Source of the DNA: Branchiostoma floridae | Lineage: Eukaryota > Chordata > Leptocardii > Amphioxiformes > Branchiostomatidae | Assembly: GCF_000003815.2 (NCBI RefSeq) | Contig: NC_049979.1 | Location: 24,151,752-24,215,751, forward strand | Direction: 5' to 3' | Length of the DNA stretch: 64,000 nucleotides | Part shown: positions 50,801-61,771 of the stretch, one piece after another | Layout of the letters: each line of letters begins with the position of its first letter | How positions within the stretch are numbered: the stretch's first letter is position 1 | Position numbers and translations under genes: made by a program | Notes under the pieces: generated by a model | What the model saw: only the letters and a program-made list of their open reading frames with translations | Told to the model about the DNA's origin: nothing | Databases searched by the model: none

Positions 50801-53800
50801 CTACGGATCCATGTGATAGGGTAGGAGAGTTTTGTCTCTGTGTAGGACCCGGGATCTATCAGCATCTGGTAGATTCCCACCATACATTACCCGTGTTTCC
50901 GATACTGCAACAATGCAGATGCTGCGTCCTCATGCAGCATTCATAACTTGGGTTAAATTCATAACATGTCGGGAATGTTACACCTGGGAGAGAGGGGGGG
51001 GGAGGAAGCTACGACTGTTTAGAACCCGTCCCCACTGTCTGTCCAGCATGAAGTCATCCAACCTGTACGCCATTGGACTAATGAAGACGGATATGCAGAC
51101 ATGGTGTCAATGCTAATGTAAATCCCTGCTTCAGTTCAATGGAAGCTGTGTGCCATGTTTTTTTTCTCTCCAGCTTTTATCTTCGATATGACAGATTGTG
51201 TCTGCTTCAAACCACACCATTTCAGATCCTGGACAATAGAGTATCTCTGTTCAGAATATGATCCTAGAGAGACCCCTACTACATTTTGTAGTAATCGTAA
51301 TGCTAATATAGAAAATGAAAGGTGGAAATAGGTACTTTCTTCTTGTGTTTCTTTCTTCGATATGACAGATTGTGTCTGTTACTAGTATACCAGCTTCAAA
51401 GCATTACATTTCAGATCCTATACAATAATGTATCTCTGTTCAGAATATAATCCAAGAGAGACCTCTACAAGTACTACATTTTGTACTAGTAGTGCTAAAA
51501 GTATAGAAGACGAAAGGTGGAATAAGGTATTTTCTTATATGTCTATTATTCATAAGTATAATCTGTAACACCTGGCACACCTGAGTAGACTTGCGTGCCA
51601 GGTGTGTAATCTCTGGATCCCCTTGTTTGGGACACCTGCATGCACCTCTCACAGGTGAGTCTACAATTCCACCTGCACAATCACAGCTGGGTACTCAACA
51701 CACACATCCCTAGGCTCCAAACTCATTTCTGGTGCACCTAGCAAAAAAATGTTGTCACATAAAACCCTTTGGTTTTCAACAAAGTAAAATGTCCCCAATT
51801 TACCTAAAATAAACATTACTCTTCTGGGCATGAAGGTGAAATTCTATAGCAAACTTAAAAACTTTAAGCAAGAATAAACAACAAAGGTTTCATCTTTTTT
51901 TCTGACACTCAAATGCAAAGAATATGAAGTATACCAGTGTACAAAAAGTACATATAACCCTAGATGCATAGGTAAGAGGTATACCTACATTAAAAAGTTA
52001 GGTGCATAGCTCCAATTTTGGGTGAAATAAAATGCACATACAGCCAGTATTTTGAGCTCTTTAGGAGAACATGTAATGATCACAACAGATAGCTATCTAG
52101 AGCTGAAGTCATTGAATAGAAATAATTTGGTCACAGAGGAATACCTAATTCCTTTTAGTGGGAGTAAGTAAGCTCATAGCAGACCAAAATTAGTCTAGAA
52201 TTCAGCAGATCTGGACCTAGGGGAATAGTCTGGCTCCAGACACTGTCACTGGAGAATACTCAGGCAGGATGTTCTGACAACAATAGAGACTCATCTCTGT
52301 CATACATGAAGGTCCCAACATGAGGTTCATGGCAGGAGCCAACAATGGCATGGTCCATAGGGGTGTACCTTAGGCCCCGTTGATAATGCAAAAATCTAAA
52401 CGGTTCAATTGATTTTGGTAAGCCAAGCCGGATTAATTTGTGGACAGTTTGCTACTCTGATTCTTCCGAACCACCTTTGGGAAGTTTTGAAACGTTTGTA
52501 ATTCAGTTAGATTTGCAAAATGTCATCATGAAAGCAAAACCATGTGAATCCGGGTACGAGGCATCACAAGAGAGAGTGAAAACTTTTTGCTTTGAATTGG
52601 ATATTTCTGATGGGTGTTTGAATTGAAAATTCCATTTTTTGCTGTTGTTGTTATGGATGCCAACTTGAGTTTTAAGTGGTCAACTGAAGAAATGGCAGTC
52701 CTGCGATATTCGTCTACCTGACATTAATCCAGAAGAAACTTTATGGCACATATTGTAACCAGGTACTGGTAGAAATGTTTGCAGGTATTTCCAAGGCCAT
52801 GAAGAAATGTGACGTGTGTGGCTGAGTATCTGTGTGTGTGTGTGTGTGTGTGTATGCATGTCTGTCTGTGTACCCTTGTACTACAGCCCTAGTCTAGAAC
52901 AAAGACAGAACAGATGTTTGAGTATGCATATGTATATACATGTATACCCTTGCACCAGTAGTCTTCCAGACAGAAGATTGCTATTACAATTCATAGCAAG
53001 GAGTGAACTTGGCATTGACCTAGTGAAGCAACCTTGAGACAGATTCAGCGCACCCTTCACATACATGGTCCTGATAAATAATTACAACATGCACAGGCTC
53101 CTTGTAGACCCAAGAAACATGGCCAAAAATTTCAGTTATGCCAGGGGAACATTCTTCAGATAACAGATAAGAGACAAGCTTCATATATCTTACAGACACA
53201 CTACCCTATTGGGATATGGTCAGTTACCTACTGCAGTATCCAGCTATAAACTGTACTACACCTGCAACTGCAATAAAAACTGCCTATATGACATGCTTCT
53301 TTTCTTAAGTTCCCAAAGGTACTAAACCTACAAGTATACAGGTAAATGTCGACTTTGGAATGCAGTTGTCAGACCTTACACAGACACAGATCCATAAGAC
53401 AGTGCCTGCTCTTTGCCCTGTTTTTGCCCAAACCCAATGGCAACTGACAGGTCAAAATTGGTTCAGTGTGTGTCCAGTGGGGGAGACAACCTGTCCAGGG
53501 ATGGTTAGAGCCCAGTTCCTGATGGCTCTGTAAGTAACCACAACAGCCAGATAAATGGGGCCAATGTTTGTGGTGGAGAAGTGGCTGTTGAGATAACATC
53601 TGCAGACTGGCTCCATATCCAAACCCCTAGCTACCCTCCCTATTACCTAGCTATCAGTTGGACCAGTCCAGGGGGATGGGTAGTATATTCTACTTCCAGC
53701 TGCATCCTGCTATGCTATATTGTGATATTATGATGCAGAAATCTTCACGGTGGTTTTATCTTCGCGGTTTTCGCGAGGCAGTCTTACCGTGAACTTAAAA

Positions 53801-56800
53801 CCACCGCGAACATTTTTCCATTACAGTATGTGACCACAGTGTATGGTGCTACCGTGAACTTAAAACCACCACGAAGTTAAGGGCATTGACAGTATACTCC
53901 ACATCTGCATATACATACACATTTCCTAGTAGAGTCAATTCCAAGTCACCGAGATGGTTTTGAAATAATATTTGTAATAAGTTTGAACTATTTTGAGTAA
54001 AAGAACATTTCAGTCACTAAAGTTCGAAATTGTTCAAACATTTCAAAATGAAAGTTTGAACATGTTTGAACCTTTTTTATATTTGTTGGAACATTTGGGA
54101 AAGTAATGATATCATTATCTCTTTATTTAGAACAATTTTCAAACACCTATGTGTTTTTGTTATTGTTCCAACATGTTCCAACATTTTGTGTCATTTTTTC
54201 CCTCCATAAAAACTTTTATTGACCCCATAAACAAAGCTGCTAAGCTTGGTCCTTTGTTTGGCTCTTCTATTTTTAGATTTTCTTTAGTATACACTGGTGA
54301 GTCTTTTGTGAGAAGGTGGCAGACAGACATAATTTCCTGCACTTGGCAGGGATGTGTGAATTGCCCTCTTCCCAGCCCACTGACCCAGTTTCATCATATT
54401 GTTTCCATGTTCGAACATGTGATCACAAATGATGCATCTATGTTGGAACAGTTTAGAAACTAACAGAAATAATGTATTTGATGTTAGAAATGTTTCTAAC
54501 ATGTTTGAATACTATAGAAACATTTAGAACGTCACATAGATGTTGTAAATAGTTCTAAACAGTTACCTATCACAGTTAGATTGTTACAAAGATTTCCAAA
54601 TTGTTAGAACAAAAGGCAAGAAACACCCTCTCGGTAATATGGAATCGACTCTACACACTCCCAGTTTTATAATACCTGCCTACCAAATATGGTGGCACGT
54701 TAAGGTACGGTTGAGGAAAAAATATACGAACAGCTGGCTTACTGCGCCTCCTTGCCCCCCATTAATACGGATACCTAGCAACAAATGTATCTGGGGATGC
54801 AGCTTACAATTTAGATGGGCGCTAGGTCAGCTCCCATGTTCCACACTGCTTGTCAAATTACAATACTGACTGCACAAGATACTGTACTATACTCCCTCTT
54901 AGATTCTAAGCACAAAACCAACATAAAATTCTAAAAGAAGTTGTCCTCTTATCGCTTTCACTTCTCTGGTAAGTTAAATTAAGGCTTTCCAATAACACTA
55001 AAGCGTATTTATTCTACCACAGAGACTGGCTGGCAAAATAGATGTCAGCAATAAAATTAGTAACTCCTCCATGAATTACCCTGGTCCCAGGGGGTAGCAG
55101 TGATGGTAAGAAGAGCTGATTTGGGCTCATTTGTGAGTCTCTGGTTTCTATCCCAAATCCTCACCCCCAAAGGTTACTAAATTTTGTCTAAACCCTGTGC
55201 AGTATTACTTAATTTCTTCCTCATTATGCTCTATTCTGCATGGAGTTTTTATTATACAGTGAACTTGATACAAGCACTAATTTTACTGCAGTATGTCCTT
55301 GTCAAAACAGAATATCATAATGATAATTTCCTAGAGATCCACTGAGGAAAATTTGAGAACAGTGATCTGATATTCGATCAAAACAAACATGCTAAATCAA
55401 AATAAACAGAATTTCTGGAAGCCTTCCTTCTGGTAGGATAATCCGAACCCTTTTTATCACATCTCATCTACTTACATGTCAATAATAATTTAGCGGGATC
55501 AGCTGGCCTTACATACAGATAGAAACTGCTGTTATTGTAGCCTCCTTTTGAACCAGGTTGGTTGGTGTCACTGTTGAGGTGTAGTTAGAATGGAGGAGAG
55601 TTGGAAAGTTGCCATATTGAAAACAGAGCAGGCATAACACAGAAAATGGCAGCTTTAGAGCACTACTTGAGATTAGGGAATCTGTAAACCAGGAAAAACA
55701 AGCTTGTGCGCTCAAGCCTACTGATACTGGGAGGGAAAATAATGTTCTTGAACCCAGTATGAGGGCATCTGTCTTGTTGCTACACCAGAAAAAATATGGC
55801 GCTGCTGTTTCTACCTCCTGCTGCCATCAACAACACCGGCCTGAGGCTGGGTCATCACAACTGACAGCCCAACAAAGGGGGGAAATTGATGATACATCTG
55901 CTTGACACAAAGCCAGAGCAAGGCCATGATACATGCACGGAGCGACGGAGGCTACAACATATTTCGTTCAAAACATATTGTGTCCTTCTGGCTTATATGT
56001 TTACCTACATGCAAAATTTGCCCCCTTGTCTTGACATTTTTTTAAAATCACATACTCTTTAAAAATTTTATACAGATTTTGCTTGAGCATGAAGTCAGTG
56101 TACATCATAATTACAGAAGGATGGATACTAGGGCTGGGTACCGGTACAGAAAATTCAGGTCCAGGTCCGGTTCAGGTCCAGAGGATCAGGTCCAGGTCCG
56201 GACCTGAACCTGGACCTGATTCAGTATGACTCATACCAATGGTGCATTTCACTACAAAGAAATCTGTTTGGTGAAGTATTAGACTTACACTGGCGTTTTA
56301 AAATCCTACAACGCTAACTGCACCTGTACGATTGACTGTAAACCTTGGTAGAAATTACTATAAACTCTACTCTACTTCACTCTTGTAATTTTCTTCCAAC
56401 TGCAAGCGCCAAAACGTGTGAATGCCTGATCAAATAATATGTTAATTTTCTAATCGGTCCAACATCCGGTCCACCTAACTTTTTCAGGTCCGGTTTTTCT
56501 GGACCGGTCCAATAAGAAAAACCAGTTTTGTACCGGTACGCTGTACCGATACCCAGCCCTAATGGATACTATAAAATGTAGTAAGTGTCATAGCTCATTT
56601 CTAAAAAGTAGTAAATGTACACAAACAAATATTTTCAAAAGGTACTTTACCTTCAGGATAAATTCTATGTAAGGGTTACTTAGTGGTGTTGATTGACAAA
56701 AATATGAAATGTGTGAGGTTTTTGTATGTTATCCGTGTGACACTCATTTCAGAGTTGCTTCTAAAGCATTTGGCGCAATAGCAAACACAATCTCACCTTG

Positions 56801-57973
56801 TGCCAGCACACTGAGTTCCAAGAACTGCGCTATCTGGAAGAGTTCCATGGCTTCCTCTGCTTGTGACAGCTCTCCCCGCCCCGCCACCATCGCCTGAACC
56901 TCGCTCAAACTCGTGGTGCTCGGACTCTCGCGTACGATCAACGACAGGTCCACCGTATCCAGATATATGGCTTGCAGCAGCACGCGGGCGTATCTCCTCG
57001 GTATAACGGTCTCGTCCAGGACTATCCTGGTCGGTGTTTGTAACGTTCTGTCTGTCATCTCCTCCCCTGTACGCACTCGCTTTTGCAGCATATTTCTGAA
57101 GAAAGGGGAGCGAGCTGACAGGATTGCTTTGTGACAACGCAACTCGTCCTCGAAGTAATAGTCATTACCGCACGCTTCTGTTACATTGGGGTCGGGCGGC
57201 CCCGCCTCTGACGAAAACACTAACATAGCATCATAGTAATCTCCCGTCTCCAGGAGGATTTTGAAGTCTTGTTCCAAAGCATTTGGGATACCGAATTCAT
57301 CGCCAAGATGCACAAGAACGTCCAAATTTTCCAGTCTCGATCCTTCTGTGTCAAACTCTCCTGTGTACAGATATCTCAGTAAAGCTGAGAACATTGGAAT
57401 GTCCATTCCTGCAGTTTTAATGTCGACCAGGACTTCCTGGCCGTAGCCGGGCGCCCGACAGAGAAGGTCTCTGAAGAACGGGCAGCGTGCGGCCAGGATC
57501 GCTCTGTGTACGGGGAAGCACGCGTCCTGAAATATCAAGTCTACGTCCGTGCAGTACTTGTAGTCGTACAAGTCTGATAGGTCCTGTTGTAGGAGGGAGG
57601 AAGGTGGCCGTGCCAGGTCAGCTTGGATGCTGAGCTCTTTCAGTGCAGCCCCTGCCTCATATTCCTCCACAAGAGCATTGATATCCCTCGCATCCCAGTT
57701 ACAGGTCAACTCACGGATAGCCTTCGCATGGTCTGCCGACTTGCTACCCTTTTTCCTCCGCGTAAGCTTCTTACGGACAGTAGCGAAGGCCGAGGACTTC
57801 TTCTTCTTGTCGGAGTGATGCCGGGACGCGGCCAGCGTGTGCGGAATTCCGTGTCCCACATCTGGGTCCAACGGTGTGTCAACAGACGAGTACCTGTGGA
57901 GTAACGCCGATGTCCTGTACTGTGGGTTGGGGATCTTCTCGCCGGGACCCCCAGTCGATGCATTAGCACCCAT
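38880..57973 (-). CDS. BTBD7: BTBD7 orthologue (two BTB domains plus BACK region), 816 aa
   Basis: Seven minus-strand exons join in frame: 56797-57973, 45638-45846, 44521-44596, 43615-43916, 41941-42109, 39604-39971 and 38880-39029 (TGA). The first exon alone encodes MGANAS (myristoylation-type start), a basic KKKKSSAFATVRKKLTRRKK segment, BTB1 (about residues 138-228, KYCTDVDLIFQDACFPVHRA) and BTB2 (about 245-390, HKAILSARSPFFRNML). The BACK-like region follows in exons 2-3 (GCEDIIAESITVDML, KWGEHQLVRRMEE). Then come conserved blocks seen in vertebrate BTBD7: NTAHSVSKKGVKRRDLD, ELVRLRMMRMSHIPDTLYMV, and VTYQIHLRVVREWGLPDAA, and a short MPDIAV motif. Vertebrate BTBD7 is about 1,130 aa, so the C-terminal disordered tail is much shorter here. 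In vertebrates it regulates epithelial cell dynamics and branching, acting on E-cadherin/Snail2. Identity is very likely. Confidence 0.95.
40036..41577. other. BTBD7 intron with no further gene
   Basis: Intron between exons ending 41941 and starting 39971. A 156-codon plus-strand ORF at 40640-41110 has no splice context, codon bias or recognisable motif. Some self-complementary GGTACC/GGTACTG words lie at 41251-41335. Confidence 0.5.
41578..41653. repeat. GGTACAGGTACC-type repeat (second copy)
   Basis: On the minus strand: CTAGGGCTGTGTGCATAAAC then CAGGTATAGGTACAGGTACC. The order matches the minus-strand reading of 15361-15460. CTAGGGCTG resembles the hAT-like end at 56.1 kb. Confidence 0.5.
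42245..42413 (-). mobile_element. tRNA-headed SINE
   Basis: On the minus strand the 5' part has an A-box-like AACTGGTAGAGTG and a B-box GTTCGATAC (42354-42362) at tRNA-like spacing. It is followed by a core with TTTGGAAAGGCACTTAACAC, TTCCTCACCTCAGCCAGGTG and TAAAATGGATACC. The core recurs at 4530-4640 on the other strand. Broadly distributed invertebrate SINE cores look like this; the exact class is not assigned. Confidence 0.65.
44676..44830. repeat. possible tRNA-derived SINE fragment
   Basis: GACCAAGTGGTTGGGAGTTT then GAATCTC resembles a degenerate tRNA 3' half with B-box GTTTGAATCTC, followed by GGAAAGGATTGCAGTCCTTA. The support is one box and a general resemblance. Confidence 0.3.
45508..45555. 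repeat. 24-bp direct tandem duplication
   Basis: ACATTGTACAATACATACTG plus TTAA is repeated immediately with one change at the end, in the BTBD7 intron upstream of exon 45638-45846. Confidence 0.85.
47445..47587. mobile_element. palindromic GCGGTGGTTTT element, best copy
   Basis: The 143-bp element has exact terminal inverted repeats CTGTAAATGCA/TGCATTTACAG. Its interior is almost self-complementary: TTTTCGCGGTGGTTTTAAG and TTCGCGGTGAAG pair with CACCGCGAAAACCGCGG and AAAACCACCGC. It is CpG-rich against an AT-rich background. No ORF. Confidence 0.8.
49720..49888. mobile_element. degraded GCGGTGGTTTT-type element
   Basis: ATGTTTGCGGTTTTCTTCAA, AAAACCACCACAAACATTTC, TTTAACCACGAACACCA and a final TTTTACAGTATG follow the pattern of 47445-47587, with many CpG to TpG/CpA changes. 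Confidence 0.55.
50707..50765. repeat. GA-rich microsatellite
   Basis: An interrupted (GA)n/(GGGA)n purine tract. Confidence 0.85.
51172..51537. repeat. tandem duplication of about 175 bp
   Basis: TTCGATATGACAGATTGTGT, CATTTCAGATCCT, GTATCTCTGTTCAGAATAT, AGAGAGACC and CGAAAGGTGGAA/GAAAGGTGGAAAT occur in the same order from 51183 and again from 51355, with moderate divergence and small insertions. Confidence 0.8.
52831..52853. repeat. (TG)n microsatellite
   Basis: About eleven uninterrupted TG units. Confidence 0.9.
53733..53893. mobile_element. GCGGTGGTTTT-type element with duplicated right arm
   Basis: CACGGTGGTTTTATCTTCGCG, GTTTTCGCGAGGC, ACCGTGAACTTAAAACCACC and TCCATTACAGTATG match the element at 47.4 kb. 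A second ACCGTGAACTTAAAACCACC with GACAGTAT follows at 53850-53893, as if two right arms are present. Confidence 0.65.
53930..54653. mobile_element. putative 724-bp TA-flanked inverted-repeat element
   Basis: The left end TAGAGTCAATTCCA and the right end TGGAATCGACTCTA (54640-54653) are complementary with one mismatch, each bounded by TA. The interior is rich in GTTTGAAC/GTTCAAAC and GTTAGAAA/TTTCTAAC words of both orientations. No convincing transposase ORF. Confidence 0.55.
56129..56561. mobile_element. non-autonomous hAT-like transposon with 8-bp target duplication
   Basis: Terminal inverted repeats TAGGGCTGGGTACCGGTACAG and its complement (one mismatch) bound a 433-bp element. It is flanked by the exact 8-bp direct repeat ATGGATAC at 56121-56128 and 56562-56569. 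An 8-bp duplication and a TAGGG-type end are the hAT signature. The subterminal parts contain repeated CAGGTCCGG/CCGGACCTG words. No transposase is encoded. Confidence 0.9.
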
Positions 57974-60900
57974 AGCTACAACTGTGTGGATGCGGAGAAC
58001 AGAGTGTAGAGCCTGGATCTATGCCACATCTTGTAGAGATGAATCACTCAGCCCTAATAGCCCCTGGAGACATCCATCAGTCCCATCCCTGCAAATAACA
58101 TGGGACAACTGTGAGCATGAGCGTGAGCATTAGAATTACAAAACAAATGACTGCAGGTACTATCTGTTCCACTGCCAGCTGAACGCATTTTACACGGCCA
58201 TGACCAATCCCTTCCATGAATGTCGGGAACAGATATGGCTCATTTGTTGGGGTGGAAAATACCCTTGTACATGTTCGAGGATGGTGATTGCACAACTGTA
58301 TATACAGGCTATATAATGGGCGCTTCAGCCTCTGACCACTTTAAATTATCATATCAGACCAGCTGCACTACCATTGCCTGCTTTTACGACAAACATTAAT
58401 AACTATTTGAGACCGAATCCCTCCTGATATGACACTTATGAATAATAGGTCACCACCAGTTCATTCAACCAATGCATCAAGAGGAGGGGTTGGCCATGTC
58501 AATTCCCAAGTCTCATGGCAGGATCTCCCCACATTCTCTAACGTTATGAACCTAATACACAAACACACATCGTCCTGCCATGGCGGAATAAATCACAAAG
58601 GAAATGGCGGCATGCTGCCGCTGATTTCACGGGCAGAGTACACTAGCGATGGTGCGTGGGTCTGTTTTCCCAGCAAACATGGCAGGAATGCTGGAAACAA
58701 TGTGAACAGCAACACTCTGGTGTCAGACGAACAAAGCTGCCTTTGACATGGAATCGGTCTAGTTTCTTCAGCTAACAGTAAACCCACACAAACCAAATGC
58801 AAACAGGGATGCATGCGTTCTTTTCTTGTCCAGGATCACTGAAGGAAAATGGGTAAATGAAGGTCTATAGTGGGAATGGTTACTCCATTACTAACCTACT
58901 AGCGACCCTGTGAAATTATGATTGGCTTCTGAAGAATAAACATGGAAGTTTCAAGTCTTTGACATGCCGCAAGGAATTTCACATCTTGTCAGTAAAGTCA
59001 AACGTACAATGACCCAGACAGCATATTGTACAAACTACGTCGTATACAAAATTCATAAACAAGGCTACATCAGTACATGCCTGGGAGTCTTCTGTGGTGA
59101 GATGATAAAAATTACCACATTCCAAAATCATTCCTTGTTTCCTGTCCAATCTATCACATAAGTCATTACAATAACTCTGTCTGCACAGAATACAAACGTT
59201 TCGAAATAATAACAATATGGTCTAGCTAACAGATTCTATTATCATTTGGCTCATGCTGATGGAGACTTCCATCCAAGGGTTGAATAATTTCTTAGGAAAT
59301 ATTGTAAATGCAAGTTTATAAAAAAAATATCACCTAACAGCAAAGGAGAACTAAATTTCCTGGCAAAAAAAGTGATTGGGTTAGGAGTCTAATGCTACAG
59401 ACCATAGAATATGATGCTCTAATAATTATTTAACATATTTTCCTCATAAATCATAAATTACATGCAATGGTGAACAAATTCAGCAATGTTTTGTTGTGTA
59501 TTTCCATCTCTTGCTTTGTAACCTCTCACTCTCAGCACATAGCCTTGTCTGGTCCAAAGAACCTTTATAATCAAGTCAAGCTGTTATAGGGAAGCAGCAT
59601 ATTTCTCAGCCAAGTCTGCTATGCTGCATTGTCGGTAACCAACAAAAGAACTACACTTGCAGTTGCACATGAAATATAAGTTTGTATTTTTGTGTGTGAA
59701 GAATTTGACAAACTGTTGTATCATTGGCATACCATAATCATATCTGTTAGAAATAGGATGGTACAACTGTACAAGGTAGCCCTGAAGAACAGAGAATAGC
59801 TGACTAGCTGACAGACTTTCTCTCCCAGGAAACCAGAACCAAAACAAGTGTTTCTGGCATGTACTAAAAACTATATAATGATGTATATAGGATGGCTACT
59901 AGCCTAGGTCAGTAATATATCTAACATTACAATTAAGAGTACAAACATCAAGGGTGCCTAACACTAACAGTTAAGTATTCATACAAATTTTTACGGAATT
60001 CATACAATCTACTACAAAGACACAAACAGATTTTATGGAATTCGTACGATGGAAAACATATGAATTTGACGGAAATTCACTGCCAAGAAACACAAGAATC
60101 CTATAGGATTCATAATCATAAGATTCTAATATGGATTTTTCGGCTTTCATTACATCCACTACTATTTGTAATAAACATACAAATTCACGGAATTTATACA
60201 TGTTTTACTAAAAATAATCCATAAAACATGTGTGAATTGTGTGAAATCCGCATGAATAGTTAGGCTCCCCTAGACGAGACATTTGAAATATTTTGCAAAA
60301 TTTGCATTTCATAGCTGAGGTTGTTTTTCTTACGTGCTTTTCATATGGATGTATTAAAAAATGAATTCAGTGCATTAGACTAAACTCAACAGTATTTCCA
60401 ACAATAGGAAGACTGTACGCTGAGTGTCTTTTTCTCATAAGTGAATCACTTCATCACAGTAGGCAACATGACATAATTTGGGAGGTCATTGTTTCAGCAT
60501 TTCACAGGTACGTGCTAATTTAGTGAACTCTAATTTGTGCATGGGGGAGGGGGTTATCTACATCTACCTGCACCGTGGGAACTACTAAAGTTACAAGTAG
60601 AACAGACTTTTTTGGTGTATCTTTTACCTTCACCACCCCCCTCCCCCAACCAAAGAAAAATAGGTTTATCCAAGGATTGGAAATGTGTAGTCTGGTTTCT
60701 GTACCTAAGTCACAACAACCTGCATAGCCATGTCGGAAGAAAAAAATCACACACCACCAAGGTTGCCAACTTATGGTTATAACTATGAATAATCATAACC
60801 CTATAGTTTGAGAACGTTGGGTCTTGGATTCCAAGTACTACATGGTAGGGTGCTGGTAAAAGAACTGGTACTAGCTTGTTTGGAAAACACTTGACTGGGT

Positions 60901-61062
60901 TTTTCTTGCCGAATTTTTGCTCGGAACGTTTGCACCCCCATCCTAGCACGATCTCACGTTCCCCAAACAAACCCCGCTCTCGGGACACTTTACAGTGGCA
61001 CAACATGGGAATTCTAACTCAGGAGGAAACCTAGAGAAATCCTAGGGACAATTTTACCTACC
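57974..61062 (-). other. BTBD7 5' UTR and leader intron
   Basis: The coding exon probably begins at 58088, after the acceptor ATTTGCAG, giving 115 bases of 5' UTR before the ATG at 57973. A strong minus-strand donor, GTCACG|GTAGGTAAA, at 61062 is the best candidate for the end of an upstream non-coding exon, making a leader intron of about 3 kb. This contains a MITE-like element at 59952-60270 and no supportable gene. Confidence 0.5.
59952..60270. mobile_element. 319-bp inverted-repeat element (GGGNGCCTAAC ends)
   Basis: The left end GGGTGCCTAACACTAAC then TATTCAT faces the right end ATGAATAGTTAGGCTCCC. The interior repeats GGAATTC, ATTCAT and CATATGAATTT in both orientations. A related right end lies at 63655-63697. 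No clear target duplication was seen. Confidence 0.6.
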
Positions 61063-61771
61063 GTGACGATCTAGAAAGCTCCCAAGACCGAATTTCGTAG
61101 CAGTGCAAGGTGGAAGCTCGACGTCTCTAGTGAAGCTACACAAAATCCCTCGGCGGTGGTAATTTGCATAGTCGGTTTTGTTCGTAGAAATCCGGAAATA
61201 TTCGGGTAAGTCCGGAAGGGCAGTTGGAAAACATAATAAATCGTGACGGAAGACCAGAAATTAAGTTCGATGCAACAACTACGTGTTTTTTTAACGATGT
61301 GTCCGGAAATCAGTATTGAAAATTAGACAATATCGTTAAATTATGTTTACCAGATATTCGGAGTATGATGCTGCATTCGGAAACCTTCGGAGATGGTCAG
61401 CCAAAATATCGCTCTCAAACTTGCTCTGATTGGTGCAAACATTGGTAACGCTAAGTACAAAAGTTACAGAAAAGACGAGATAGTGACCCTTAATCTGCCA
61501 TGTTTTCTCTGTGAAGACATGTATCTAGCATGTAAATCTTCAAGTTGTGCTACCAATGTACGGATTAATGCAAAAACTTCCCGAATTTACGAAAGCCTTT
61601 GGTCTGGGCTAAGCCAATCAAATAAGTCCTTACGGTTCCTACGGTGGGTCTGTGCAGCCTCGTTTTGGATTAAGTAGCCGCCATATTGGATGCCCTTCAC
61701 GTTACACCAGAGCATCGACCTTTGTAACTTCTACTAGAATATACAGCAAATAAAACCTTAACGTTGACAAC
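61063..61771. promoter_or_regulatory. shared head-to-head promoter region of BTBD7 and COX8
   Basis: BTBD7 (minus) and COX8 (plus) are separated by this interval. It contains CCGGAA words at 61192-61197, 61212-61217 (CCGGAAG) and 61303-61308, which are ETS/GABP-type. A YY1-type GCCGCCATATT lies at 61677-61687, about 85 bases before the COX8 ATG. Both motif classes are usual in promoters of nuclear-encoded oxidative-phosphorylation genes. No TATA box. Part of this interval must be the BTBD7 first exon and the COX8 5' UTR. Confidence 0.6.

Larger units (their letters stand above)
45847..56796 (-). other. BTBD7 first coding intron (about 11 kb)
   Basis: This intron contains no supportable gene. 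It is dense in transposon remnants: GCGGTGGTTTT elements at 47.4, 49.7 and 53.7 kb, a TA-flanked element at 53.9-54.65 kb and a hAT-like element at 56.1 kb. It also holds a 175-bp tandem duplication at 51.2-51.5 kb and GA and TG microsatellites. Long first introns often hold regulatory DNA, but none can be pointed to here. Confidence 0.7.

Noticed and set aside
53930-54653. Searched for a transposase inside the TA-flanked element
   Set aside because: The only ORF (about 104 codons) has no DDE-type motif or helix-turn-helix.
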